A stretch of DNA of 39,381 nt from Branchiostoma floridae (Eukaryota; Chordata; Leptocardii; Amphioxiformes; Branchiostomatidae). Of this stretch, positions 1 to 9,668 are shown piece after piece. The translations under genes were made by a program, and so were the position numbers. How positions within the stretch are numbered: position 1 is the first letter of the stretch; each line of letters begins with the position of its first letter. The stretch is from positions 5,425,771-5,465,151 of the forward strand of contig NC_049995.1 of NCBI RefSeq assembly GCF_000003815.2. Direction: 5' to 3'. The notes under the pieces are model-generated. The model worked only from the letters and a program-made list of their open reading frames with translations. It was not told the DNA's origin and searched no databases.

Positions 1-93
1 GGCATATGAATTGCCCCCTAGCAGTTACAAGAGCTGCAGGGGTGTTTTTGTTAAAGTGATCAGACCTGCCTAACATTGTGTGTCTTGTCACAG

Positions 94-2526
94 TGGGGCA
101 GTGTGTGTGTTAAGGACTGGTCAGGTGACCTGACCAAACTGCCAACGCAGGTCAGCCGCAACGCCAGCCCGGACAAACCCCGCGGGACACTGGTCGATGT
201 AGGACATTGATTCAACACGATATAGCGGCAGATTTCTCTGGAATGGGTGTTTCGTTCAGGGTCTTTTTCCCTCTACTTAGTCATAGCATGCTTTTTTAAA
301 AATTCCCTAAAGTTGATCCTTCTCATTATACTAGGAATCCCATATTTGAATTTGATAGTTTAAGCTTGAACTTGATTTTAATTGTCTCTTAAGTGATGGA
401 TTCCTTAGGGTATTGTTCTTTTATCTATTTATTGTAAAAGGTTGCTTTTTCCTCAACCCTCCCCCCTTAACCAAAGTTCTTGTCAATCCCTTGGTGATTT
501 AGCTCTCTCTTGTCTAGTTATCCTCAAGCTTGAGTAGGGGGCATCTTGGTTTAGACGTTTTCATATTACATTGATCATAATGTGCTTTTTGTACCTTCCC
601 CATATGTAGACCAACTAAAACTGCTGTATCTTAACCATTTTCCCTTTACACATTCCATCATTATGGGCTTTCTCCATTTCTCCCATCGCTACTAGGAGAT
701 GAACTTGCATCTCATATCACCTCAACTTGCATATAAACCATGAATTCTTCTTACTTTTCTCTAGCGTTACTTGCAATCCTCTCAAAACCTTTTTCTTTTC
801 TACATTTGATTTTGTTTAGCTTTTATTTGAAAACTTCAGAATTTGTACATGAACTGCACTATATTTCACCAGTACTCCTTTTTGACTAATCTACATTTTT
901 TTTAGTTGTGCATGGTGTACATTTTATGGTGGTGGGCCAAATATGCATTATCCTTTTTACTTTGTTTGTTACTTGAATACATGTAACAGTATATGTTTCT
1001 TTATTCAACATGCTACAGAATATATAACTTAAATACTTTTGTTTCAGAAAAACATTGAGTGATTGAATGGGAGCAGCATGATTTTTTGCCTAAAGGCCTT
1101 TTACTATTGAGCGTACTTTTTATGATCAAGAATTCTAGAAAACATTAAATTTTTTCTCTCCACAGTCGATCAGCAATGCCCACAAGGACTGGATCTGTGC
1201 GCTGGACTTCGTGCCGGGACGACAGATGTTGCTAAGCGGTTGCCGGGCGGGGCAGCTGAAGGTGTGGCAGATGGAGGACTGCTCGCTCGTCGGGGAGGTC
1301 AAAGGTCACGACAGCCCCATCAATGCAATCTGTTCCAACTCATCCCATATATTCACAGCTTCAAGGTAAGGAAGGACAACAGTTTTTATCTCGTAATAAT
1401 TAAAGGAAATTAAAGATTGTACTAAAATCTTACTGATAGTGAATTATTATGATCATAATGTAATGCCTGTTTTACGACTTTTTTCAAAGAACTGAAAATT
1501 TTGCACCTATGTGTTATGCGTCACGTACGTATGTTGTACGTGCCCTTTTTTTGTGTGCAAACAGATATCTACATTAGGCTTCATTCTTGACCCCTTCTTC
1601 CTCTTTAAACTCTCTAATGACATCTCTGTCCTTAATGTCTCAAGATTCTTAACCATACTTCCTCAAAAAACTTGTACCTCTTAAACTTTCCAATAGCTTT
1701 TCTGTCCTTGATATGTCTCAAGATTCTTTACCTTATTCCCTTGGATAACTTCACACGTCATGAGCAAGTATATGATCTTACTTTCTTTGACTATTAAGGA
1801 AAATTCAAGGCAAATTCAACAAGCCAAAAATTGAATTGTTAAACTGTGGCCTTATTGGAGTGAATACGGATATAGAAAGTCTTGTTGTTTCTACTAACAT
1901 TCTGCTACAACCACTATCACCTACCCTACTAACCTCTGACCTATAACCTCTGCCCTCCCCATGCTGCCAGCTGTTACCATGGAAACCTGAAGGTTTGGCG
2001 CATGTGTCCACGACTCAGCGCTTTTTGGTAAAGGTGGACTGTGTGCGGGACAAATATCCTAAAGGACCATTATGAAGAGCTTAGTTTCATTTAAAAACCA
2101 ATTCAAAATTTTGAAACTTCATTGAATTCCTTTTAGTTTTATTCTGTGAAGTGATATTGTCATAGTCATAGTCATGTCGTGTCAATTTGTGTGTCTTACA
2201 ATTATATTTTGTTAGGGTTGTTTGCTATAGGGTCTTGCTTTCAGTTTCACTGTGCTTTCTCCCTTCATTGACTAATAGTTACTAATTTTCCTCTATAGTC
2301 TTTTTCTTTTATCAATTCATGGCATAAATCTTCTATTTTATATCATATCTATATACATGTACATGTATGGTGGTTGCTGCTCCACCATTTCATTTTTGTT
2401 GCAATTTTTTCTTCCTTATTTCGCCTTAGTGACCGTAATGTTCGCATATGGCGGCCGCAAAGCACGCTGGACGGGCAAATCTCCGACAACACCGACACCA
2501 ATGACGAGGGGCATGCCAGCATATAA
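94..2526 (+). CDS. KIF21: KIF21-type kinesin, last coding exons (C-terminal WD40 repeats), 5' partial
   Basis: Three exons fit together: 94-150 (phase 0 to 0, after a ttgtcacag acceptor), 1166-1365 (ends phase 2, donor gtaagg) and 2430-2526 (stop TAA at 2524). The first contains CVKDW and SGDLTKL, like the blade just before NAHKDW in kinesin-21 proteins. The second encodes [26 protein letters not shown] and [10 protein letters not shown], ending HIFTAS, which is characteristic of the last WD40 blades of KIF21A/KIF21B. The last exon gives SDRNVRIW, then [18 protein letters not shown] and stop, matching the KIF21A-type tail as I remember it. KIF21 proteins are plus-end kinesins that pause microtubule growth; the motor and coiled coil lie upstream of this window. 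Family assignment is firm. The small first exon is the weakest part because its donor, CAG/GTCAGC, is poor. Confidence 0.88.
1971..2031 (+). CDS. KIF21: Alternative terminal exon of the KIF21-type gene
   Basis: A pyrimidine-rich stretch ending ctgccag (acceptor at 1969-1970) precedes an open segment in the phase required by the donor at 1365. Joined there it gives FTAS, then [20 protein letters not shown] and TAA at 2029-2031. The part NLKVWRM lines up with NVRIWRP of the downstream final exon, so both would close the last WD40 strand but with different tails. Vertebrate KIF21B ends with a different tail from KIF21A, also a VKLW-type strand followed by a Pro-rich end (from memory). Reading frame, splice phase and WD-like residues are seen; use as an exon is inferred. 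Confidence 0.6.
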
Positions 2527-2549
2527 GTCATCACTTCAACATGTCAATC

Positions 2550-2712
2550 ATTTCCATGGCAACAGGGTTGCCATGGCAACACATGACATCTTCATTGATA
2601 CCAGTTGGTCATGGTGTGTGAGTGTCATCACAATATGTCAGTCCTTACCATGGCTAACAGGTAGTCTTGTCAGATGTTACCATGGCAACACCTCATGCAT
2701 CACCATGGCAAC
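2550..2712. promoter_or_regulatory. Cluster of RFX X-box-like palindromes (CCATGGCAAC)
   Basis: A perfect 14-bp palindrome GTTGCCATGGCAAC lies at 2567-2580, the classic RFX-factor X-box. Related sites are ATTTCCATGGCAAC (2550-2563), GTTACCATGGCAAC (2676-2689), ATCACCATGGCAAC (2699-2712) and a looser TTACCATGGCTAAC (2645-2658). Another good match, GTTACCATGGAAAC, sits at 1973-1986 inside the alternative exon. The cluster follows the stop codon, so it is in the 3' UTR or intronic depending on the isoform. The motif matches are seen; RFX binding is inferred. Confidence 0.45.
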
Positions 2713-4081
2713 TGTGTCACACAACAGCCTGGTCTTCTTGAAGTGTTTGAAAATGGCACAACTATGGAAACTTGCACCAGTATTCTTGTAAGGTTACATG
2801 CATGTTGCTAATTTAAACTTTGACAAATGTACAATTTGGGATTGGTAGAGAATGAATCTTAAGTGTGTTTCTAAGAAACAATAGTTTAAATGGCTGCTTA
2901 GCAGTCACGATTTCCTGATGTGCCATTTTCTCTTTCATTCAAGCATTGTCATGCTATTCTGCATTCTGTTATCAGTCTAGCACTGCTTCATCAACAATAT
3001 TACATAATTATACATGTGCCATGGTCTGTTACAGATGAGATGGGTGTAAGAGTACTATTACACTGTGCGGTCACTTCTACATAGTAACCAACATGTCTCC
3101 ACTACATGTTTATAATGTGGGGATTTTTTGTTTAGTCACACATGATGTGTAAAAACAGGTCCATTATTTTTCATGGTTTTCACGACCTTTCATCCTAGAG
3201 TAGAGAATACCAGCCCTTGTGTGTTGTTCACTATAAGCCCTTTCACAGGTCCAGCTGTACATGCACAGGTTAAAGGTGAATCCCCCTAGCCTGTGCTAAG
3301 CATGGCCAAAACAGTTCTTGTCTAGGACATGCTCCTAGCCTGATTAAATCTTGCTTATAGCAGCCCGCCCAACATCTGCGGGGAGGGGCCAGTTGCAGCC
3401 CTGGACAGCAGAGTTTGTGTTACACAGACAATATATGTCCAGATATGTATGGCCTTTGTCAGTTTGGATGTCCAGACTTGTTTTGTTTATGTCTAGGGGG
3501 TCTTCACGTGTGCAGTTGGATCTGTGAAAGGACTTATTTATGATTCGCAAACGAAGCAGCACTTTAGTGCCATGGCTGTAGCTGTATGAAATATTGTACA
3601 ACAGCTTATCATTATACTTGTAGCAGCTGAGGCATTCTCGTATCTGGCACTATCTGTATATATTTGCTTAGTAATACCCATTCTGAATGATTTTTCCCTA
3701 GCTGTGCTCATTTCAAGAGTCTAAAGATCTATTCTGTAGCATAAACTGTTTCATAAAGGCATTAAACGATCTCCTAGTAAATTGGTAACCAGAATTTGTT
3801 TTACATCACAGATGTGTTTGCTATTTGTGCTTAAAAAGCTTCCTGCTATGTAGAACTGTATGTGTTTGGTGTGATGCCAGACTGAACTTAGCAGCTTATT
3901 CACAGAACTCACCATCTGTGATGCAAGACTGAACATAACAACTAATTTGTAGAACCCACCATCTTATCTGTGATGCTGGAAGAAAATGCTGGTTGCTAAT
4001 TAGTATGCAGGATATGTCAGTTGATGTTGTATTTTGTGTAATTTGAGCAGGCTTGTGCAATTAGAAAATATCATGACAGAA

Positions 4082-4087
4082 AATAAA
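4082..4087 (+). terminator. Candidate polyadenylation signal AATAAA
   Basis: This is a canonical AATAAA about 1.55 kb after the KIF21 stop codon. It is assigned only because it is the clearest hexamer noticed downstream on the same strand; a closer non-canonical signal is possible. Confidence 0.25.
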
Positions 4088-4944
4088 ACTGTTACAGCAT
4101 TAAACAATAGAAAACTGAGCTAATTTGAGATGATATGAGCATTTCAATAACCATGCATACCGTACCAATACAATCTTCATTCAGTCAATATCAAGATAAA
4201 GAGGAATTAACCTGTACCCATAATGCATTGCTTGGCAACATTCAAGATGGCTGCCCTTCTGGGCAAATGACCTTCAAACTTATGGTTCACAAATAGTTTC
4301 ATGTATAGCTATATTGTAACGATGTGTGCATTGTACAATGTAAATGTTCTGTATCACTCTTAGATGTATTTGTTGAGAGCAAAAAGTGTATATCTTCTTT
4401 CCTGCTGTGCAGCATTTATGAAATAATTTTGTTGTTCTGAAACTGTGTGAAAATGTTATGTACAAAGATATTGTGAAATGAAAAGTCTTATTGCATATTT
4501 ATGAAAGTAATGCCGACAATGTGTTTGAAAAATCCTATGTCTTATGGAGGAAGAAGTAGCTTTTTGGTGTCTACAGAGAGCCTTGTATGTTCTTGCTACA
4601 CTTAAGTGGTGAGAAATGTAGACCTTCATACAACATTTGCAATTCCATAGCACTTAACCTGCGTATGATTTATCAACAATTATTATTGGGGTCAAATAGT
4701 GCACTGATCTTAATGACATAATACATTGTGTATTGCATATCAAATAAGCATATCCCCAAGTCTTTAACATATGTGCCAGAAATGTAACAAATATAGACAG
4801 AGGCCATATCCACATAGTGTTAGACCATAAAACGGGTTCTTCTGTATATTGTTGTGATTAGTATGTATTTCGTTCCTGTTGCAAGATTAAAATGCATTGA
4901 AAATTTTGTTCTGTATGTTTTTGTTTTTTTTTTCAATTTCATAT

Positions 4945-7080
4945 AGCACTTCCATCTCCTGGGAACTGCGTTTTCGGCAGCACTATTGATCAGAGCAAGA
5001 AATATAATCGGGCCAAGTACCTTCCCTTGTGGGAGGCCACATGTTGTACTTCTCCAGTATGAGGTGTTCTTATAACGCACCCTCTGACTTCTATTCGTCA
5101 GGAAACCAATGAGCCAGGAGGCTAGTGACGGACGCAGTCCTAGTTTAAGGATACACGACATAGCGATTGTATGGTGGACGCTGTCAAACGCTTTGCTGAA
5201 GTCCGTGAGCACTAAATGTACTTATTGACCCAGGTTGATCCGATGTCTTGACAAGGTTGTGGACTACATCAACAAGACGGTGAGTAGTTGACTTCCCCTT
5301 CATGCAACCAAACTGGCTCTGATCAATGTTGGGGCTAATGTCTTTGAGTATCCATGTGCAAATGATGCTCTCTACTACTTTGGCTAGAATTGGTGTTAGA
5401 GACACTGGCCGGAGTTCGTTTATGTTTGGAGGACGTGTTTTCGGAAGTGGCACTATGTTGGCTTGCCGCCATTGTGTTGGTACATATCCTTCCATTAGTG
5501 ACGCATTGGAGATGTCTGTCATTGGCGAACTTAATTCGTAGGCGAATTCTTTGATTATCCTAGTGGTTAGGTCATCAGGACCCGTCGCTTTCCTCACTTT
5601 GACTCTTTTCAATTCCTCATACATTACCCATGGTCGGATAACTGGTGGGGGCATCGCTGGTAGCAAGGTAGATAGTTGTTCAAAGTCTAATGGTGGAAGT
5701 GAACTTGTTACCTGGGAGAGTACATCATTAATTGCATCAGCCGTGGCCTTGGCATTTTCGGGGTGAAGACCGTCGACGTGAAGTGTGAGACCGTTGGCGC
5801 GTGTGTTTAGCATTGGTTTTATTCCCCGATACCACTGGGCAGGATCCTCTCTACGCAGGGCTTGTACTTTTTTCTTGTAGAACGATTTCTTGGCTTTTTT
5901 AATCTTCCTTTGGATCTTGTTTCGCAAGCTGCACCAGGCACTGTCCTGTTTATTGGCAAACTCTTTTTGTCTCTGTTGCACAAGGTTCTTTATTACAGGG
6001 GTGAGCCATGCACGGTTTGTCGTTCACGTGCATCTTGGTCGTTCTAGTAGGAAAGTGTTCTTCAAGTTTACTTCGCATCGTTTCATAGAATGCGTCTGTC
6101 TGGGATTGAGTATCAGGGGCGATTAGCACTTGTTCCCAGTCATGCGCAGTGATCCATTGACCAACTGCCCTGATTTTGGAGTCAGGGAATGGTCTAACGG
6201 ACCTTGTCACTGTTTTGTTGCTGTGGGTGATCTTTTTGGTCTTCAGAATGATGGTGTTGTGATCACTATGTCCGATCGGTGTTAAAGAGGTTGGCGTTTC
6301 GTACAGATGAGCCACATTAGTGACTACCAGGTCAAGTGTAGCCTCATTACGTGTCGGTATATTCACAACTTGGCGTAGATTGTTGCCTTTGCATAGTTGC
6401 TGATCCAGTCTATTGAAGTCTCCAGCTACGCATATACCGATATCAGGCGATCGTACTCGTAGTAGGTCGATTGAGTCGGTCAGATGGTCGATCAATGTTG
6501 TGCCATGGTGGGAAGTTGGTGGGAAGTACACTGCACAAACGGCGATAGCTGGCACTTCCCCATTCTCCTACGCAAAGGGACCACAGTCGTGTCAAAAGTC
6601 GACTGTGTTTACCTCTGCTATCTTGTGCACTCAGACCAGTTAGGGACCGCCCTACTTATAGATATTAATGAGCTTGCCCTTATATGGGCAGTCAGCCGTT
6701 GGGGATCGGGCGTAGGAGGATGGTGCTATGTAAGACGTAACATGATTGGCTGATAGCTTCCCAGCGGCCTTTGCGAGAAGGCTTGCGACAACAACAAGCG
6801 AGCCCAAGAAAGGCCTATTCTCTGATTGGCTGACAGCTTGTTTGTGGCGACAATCATAACCACTGATAGGGCATGAGATAGCAGGGCCCCATAGGCTAAT
6901 GCCGTTGGGGACCGGGCGTTAGGAGGATGGTACTTCCCTAGGAAGCCGTGTTGGCCTTACCTTTACTTGCATAATACGTCGATGTACGTAGGTTAGACAT
7001 CCAGGTAATAACCCTGTAGTTTTCCCCTTTGGAAAAAAATGGGGAACGACACTCAAGATACGACGCGACTGAAAATCGAA
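4945..7080 (-). mobile_element. CR1-like non-LTR retrotransposon fragment (endonuclease and part of reverse transcriptase), decayed
   Basis: Read on the - strand, the right part gives an APE-type endonuclease: PTRLPREVPAIAVCAVYFPP, then AGDFN and GHSDHN, the acid and DH catalytic motifs. Next comes a reverse transcriptase: KATGPDDL, LRPVSLTPILAKVVE, QSQFGCMKGKSTTH, LTDFSKAFDSVHH (motif A) and GLPQGKVLGP (motif B). The family copies itself by target-primed reverse transcription. This copy is dead: a frameshift near 6010 separates endonuclease from RT, another near 5210 lies just before motif A, and a MITE splits the endonuclease. Homology ends at RRWK, just before the expected YxDD catalytic motif, so the 3' half is missing. 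CR1/Jockey-group affiliation rests on motif style. Confidence 0.85.
6561..6929. mobile_element. MITE nested in the LINE endonuclease (TIR CATTCTCCTACGC)
   Basis: The termini are inverted: CATTCTCCTACGC on the left and GCGTTAGGAGGATG on the right. The flanks gcacttccc (6552-6560) and gtacttccc (6930-6938) form a 9-bp imperfect target duplication. Removing the element rejoins the endonuclease frame (PTRLPRE to VPAIAV), which shows it is an insertion. A second terminus-like sequence, gggcgtaggaggatgg, ends near 6722, so the copy may be composite. A short relative is at 22129-22210. TSD length of 8-9 bp fits hAT or Merlin; superfamily is not settled. Confidence 0.75.
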
Positions 7081-7710
7081 GTAATACTAGTAAAGCAGGT
7101 TAGTCAATGAGCAAAAACAGCCGACTACATCATATCAACAGTTCAAACCAAAGTTGTGATTGGTACGTGCATGTAGTGGGAAAGTTCTATCGTTGATGGT
7201 AGAGGTCAAATGTAGCAAGCTGACCATCAGATGTGCTGTTGTAATGATCAACTGCGAGCTAGGCGATAGTCACCCGGTTAGGTCAGTTCAGAGCGAGGTA
7301 CGTGTTACATAACACTAGTCACCTTTCATGACGTCATCTCCCAAACCCCCTAGGCAACCTTGTCTAGTGCTCATCTTGCGAACAGAGCATCGTTCGTTTT
7401 ACAAGCCTCTTTTTTGAATTTTTTCTTTGCACTCAAAAGACGTGCGGGGCGTTACGGTCCCTGTGAGGAAGGGGGCTTACCAACGCCTCGTTGCCTTTCT
7501 AGTTGTTCCTTTCCTTGCGATTTTCCATTTCTTTTCCCTTCGCAAACATCCTGCATTTTTTTTAAAAAAATGTTGCCTTTCTAGTTCATAGATGTAATTG
7601 CTTTCTATGTAGCTTGACGAACTTGACAAGAATTCGTGCGATATCTCCCCACATATAACGCTTAAAATCACTTGTGAATGAAATGAGCCGAAACATGTTT
7701 GTTCCCTTTA
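7081..7710. other. Gene-free stretch with a dispersed repeat at about 7236-7350
   Basis: No coding sequence can be supported. The part around 7236-7350 (tagtcacccggtt, then cacctttcatgacgtc and cccaaaccccctagg) recurs inverted at about 21060-21180 and in part at 15560-15610, so it belongs to a dispersed repeat family. The rest shows nothing I can identify. Confidence 0.5.
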
Positions 7711-8237
7711 GGCCACAGCAAGTAAATTTTATGGATGACATCCTCTGCAGACTGCAAAAATAGTGAGATAGGGCGAAAAAAAAACAAGATGGGTAAAAAA
7801 AAACAAGATGGCTAAATTTTCAAAATAGACACCATGAATGTTGTAAGAAGACTTAAAGTGACAAAACATGGTAGTACTGACCACAAATCATTCATTCCTG
7901 TATTAAAGAAGTGAACTAGCGTAGTAAAAGTGACACTAGTGTGGTAGATTGGTATCACTTACCAAGTTGGCAACTTCACCTATGACTTCCATAATGGTGC
8001 CAATTTTCCAACTATCCAGCTGGTTTCACTGCTATAACCACTATCATGGCTACCTCGCTAATGTCACTCCTACAAGTACAATCATTAGGCTCCAACACAA
8101 CATGCTTTCCCATTTTTGTACTTTCTTGTCATGTTGACCATCTCCGAAGAAGAAAAAAAATCTTGTTTTTTTTTCTGAAATCAGGCAAAAATTAATGAGC
8201 GCGCGGATGTCATCCATAAAACTTACTTGCTGTGGCC
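7711..8237. mobile_element. MITE with GGCCACAGCAAGTAA terminal inverted repeats and TTA target duplication (PIF/Harbinger-like)
   Basis: The first ~33 bases (GGCCACAGCAAGTAAATTTT, then ATGGATGACATCC) reappear inverted at 8205-8237 with one or two changes. The element is flanked by TTA at 7708-7710 and 8238-8240. A 3-bp TWA target duplication and GGCC-type ends are typical of PIF/Harbinger elements. There is no transposase inside, so it is non-autonomous. A stretch nearly identical to the terminus occurs at 34075-34109 over a splice donor. Confidence 0.7.
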
Positions 8238-8240
8238 TTA

Positions 8241-9224
8241 GGCTATCGTGAGTCAAACAGTGGACATGTCAATGTTTCACCTTTGATATTTGAGAGGCGA
8301 GAGATCACAGCTTACTTGTGAGTTGCAGCATGGTTTTCTATTCCAGTCAAAATTCAGTTATTTCAGACTTATTTCAGCCAACTTTGACGAACTTTTGTGA
8401 GCTACGGCGCACTTAGTTCACCAAACTGGCTATACAACGCTTAACTTGACTCATGTGACCTACGTGATAGCTTTTCTGAGCCACATGATATACAGGTGTA
8501 AAATAGAGACATATTGCAACTTTGAAAGAGGGCATAATAAGGTTATACCAAGATGATATAGGGATTCATTTAAGGACAAAGTGAAAACAAACACAATCTT
8601 AATATAGCATATGGCTTTTAATGTAAATGATGGCCCACATTACTGTAAAAGTACACGGTCACTGCCTCACTACTTCACAAATTAGTAAAAAAAACTCTTC
8701 ACTGTTTACTTATCAATGGTCTATTTGCACTGCTTGTGAACTTAAGTATACGTACGTAGTACAAAGTGTTCCTCTGACACAAAATGCTCAATTGGCATTG
8801 CTCACAAACAAAAGTACACGTAACAGAAACACCTGACTTTGACACAGATGAAATGCGCTCGGAATGCAATCAGAACCAGGTGCGTCAGGTATGCGGTTGG
8901 GAGACGTTGTGTGCGTCCGGATAACGCTCAACATGCGTACCTCATACACAGCTATTCGCAAGGAAAATTTGGTTGCGCGCTTCATATACAAATCATACGC
9001 ACCTCATGCGGAATAGATACGCTGAAGTCGTAATTCAAACGCCAGATTGACGTGGCGTAAAATTTGATTTAGCTTAAAAAAATACAAATGTTGGGCGCGT
9101 TGTGATTTTTATTCATTTGATTGTGGTATATTTATAGAATTGCAAGCAATTGATATTGAGCAGTTTTACATACAGACAGCCATAATATATCAGAGTGTAC
9201 TAGATTGAATAAGCGACTGGTAAC
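8241..9224. other. Gene-free flank of the left arm
   Basis: No gene is supported. From about 8480 it is the mirror of 28920-29812. It contains short CG-rich words such as tgcgtcaggtatgcg and ATG-containing frames without similarity to known proteins. Confidence 0.45.
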
Positions 9225-9355
9225 TAATTATTATGATTATTATGATCATTATGATTATTATGATTATTGTGATTGATATGATTATTATGATTATTATGAA
9301 TATCATGACTATCATGATTATTATGATTATTATGATTATTATGATTATGATATTC
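9225..9355. repeat. (ATTATTATG)-type microsatellite, left arm
   Basis: Imperfect repeats of attattatg/gattattat run for about 130 bases. The inverted partner at 28541-28916 is roughly three times longer and mostly attataata-type. Confidence 0.85.
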
Positions 9356-9424
9356 CCTTACATAAAGAAAAGAAGTCTCTAAGTCCAGGGTAACTGTGCC
9401 TACATAATTCTTCATATAAAATGG

Positions 9425-9640
9425 CTGCTAGCTGCTGCCAGTCAATTTTGGTTGTTCTGGGCAGGTTGAATGCCCCATTGGGACTTTAAAAAAGTTATTG
9501 CCTGTTGGGGAAGACAGGTGGTTGCTTGGGAGGGGGTCTTAACTATGTAAATATGGACGGGACTGTTTCAATGTGTCCTCTGACGGCAGGTGGTGGCCTG
9601 CGCCTGGTGGTTGCTCCGACAGGTTTCACTGTATCTACTT
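9425..9640. other. Unique flank after the left sialyltransferase stop codon
   Basis: This block (ggcaggttgaatgcccc, gggagggggtctta, ctgacggcaggtggtgg) has no counterpart in the right arm, whose similarity stops about 30 bases beyond the stop codon. It is probably a separate inserted or substituted repeat; no gene is seen. Confidence 0.4.
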
Positions 9641-9668
9641 CTAGTACATGATCATAAGCATCCTCCGC

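Larger units (their letters stand above)
2527..4940 (+). other. Probable 3' UTR and downstream non-coding DNA of the KIF21-type gene
   Basis: There is no supported coding sequence here. After the stop at 2526 the region is AT-rich and not obviously repetitive, with many TGT and TTTGT motifs. An AATAAA at 4082-4087 is a possible polyadenylation signal. Short open frames on both strands lack codon structure or recognisable motifs. The stretch ends where the - strand LINE fragment begins. Confidence 0.5.

Noticed and set aside
151-210. Extension of the first KIF21 exon to the TGA at 208
   Set aside because: It gives [19 protein letters not shown] and a stop, with no KIF21 similarity. Splicing at 150 joins in phase to the NAHKDW exon, which fits the family better.
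2357-2791. 144-codon open frame on +
   Set aside because: It overlaps the KIF21 final exon in another frame and runs through the CCATGGCAAC cluster.
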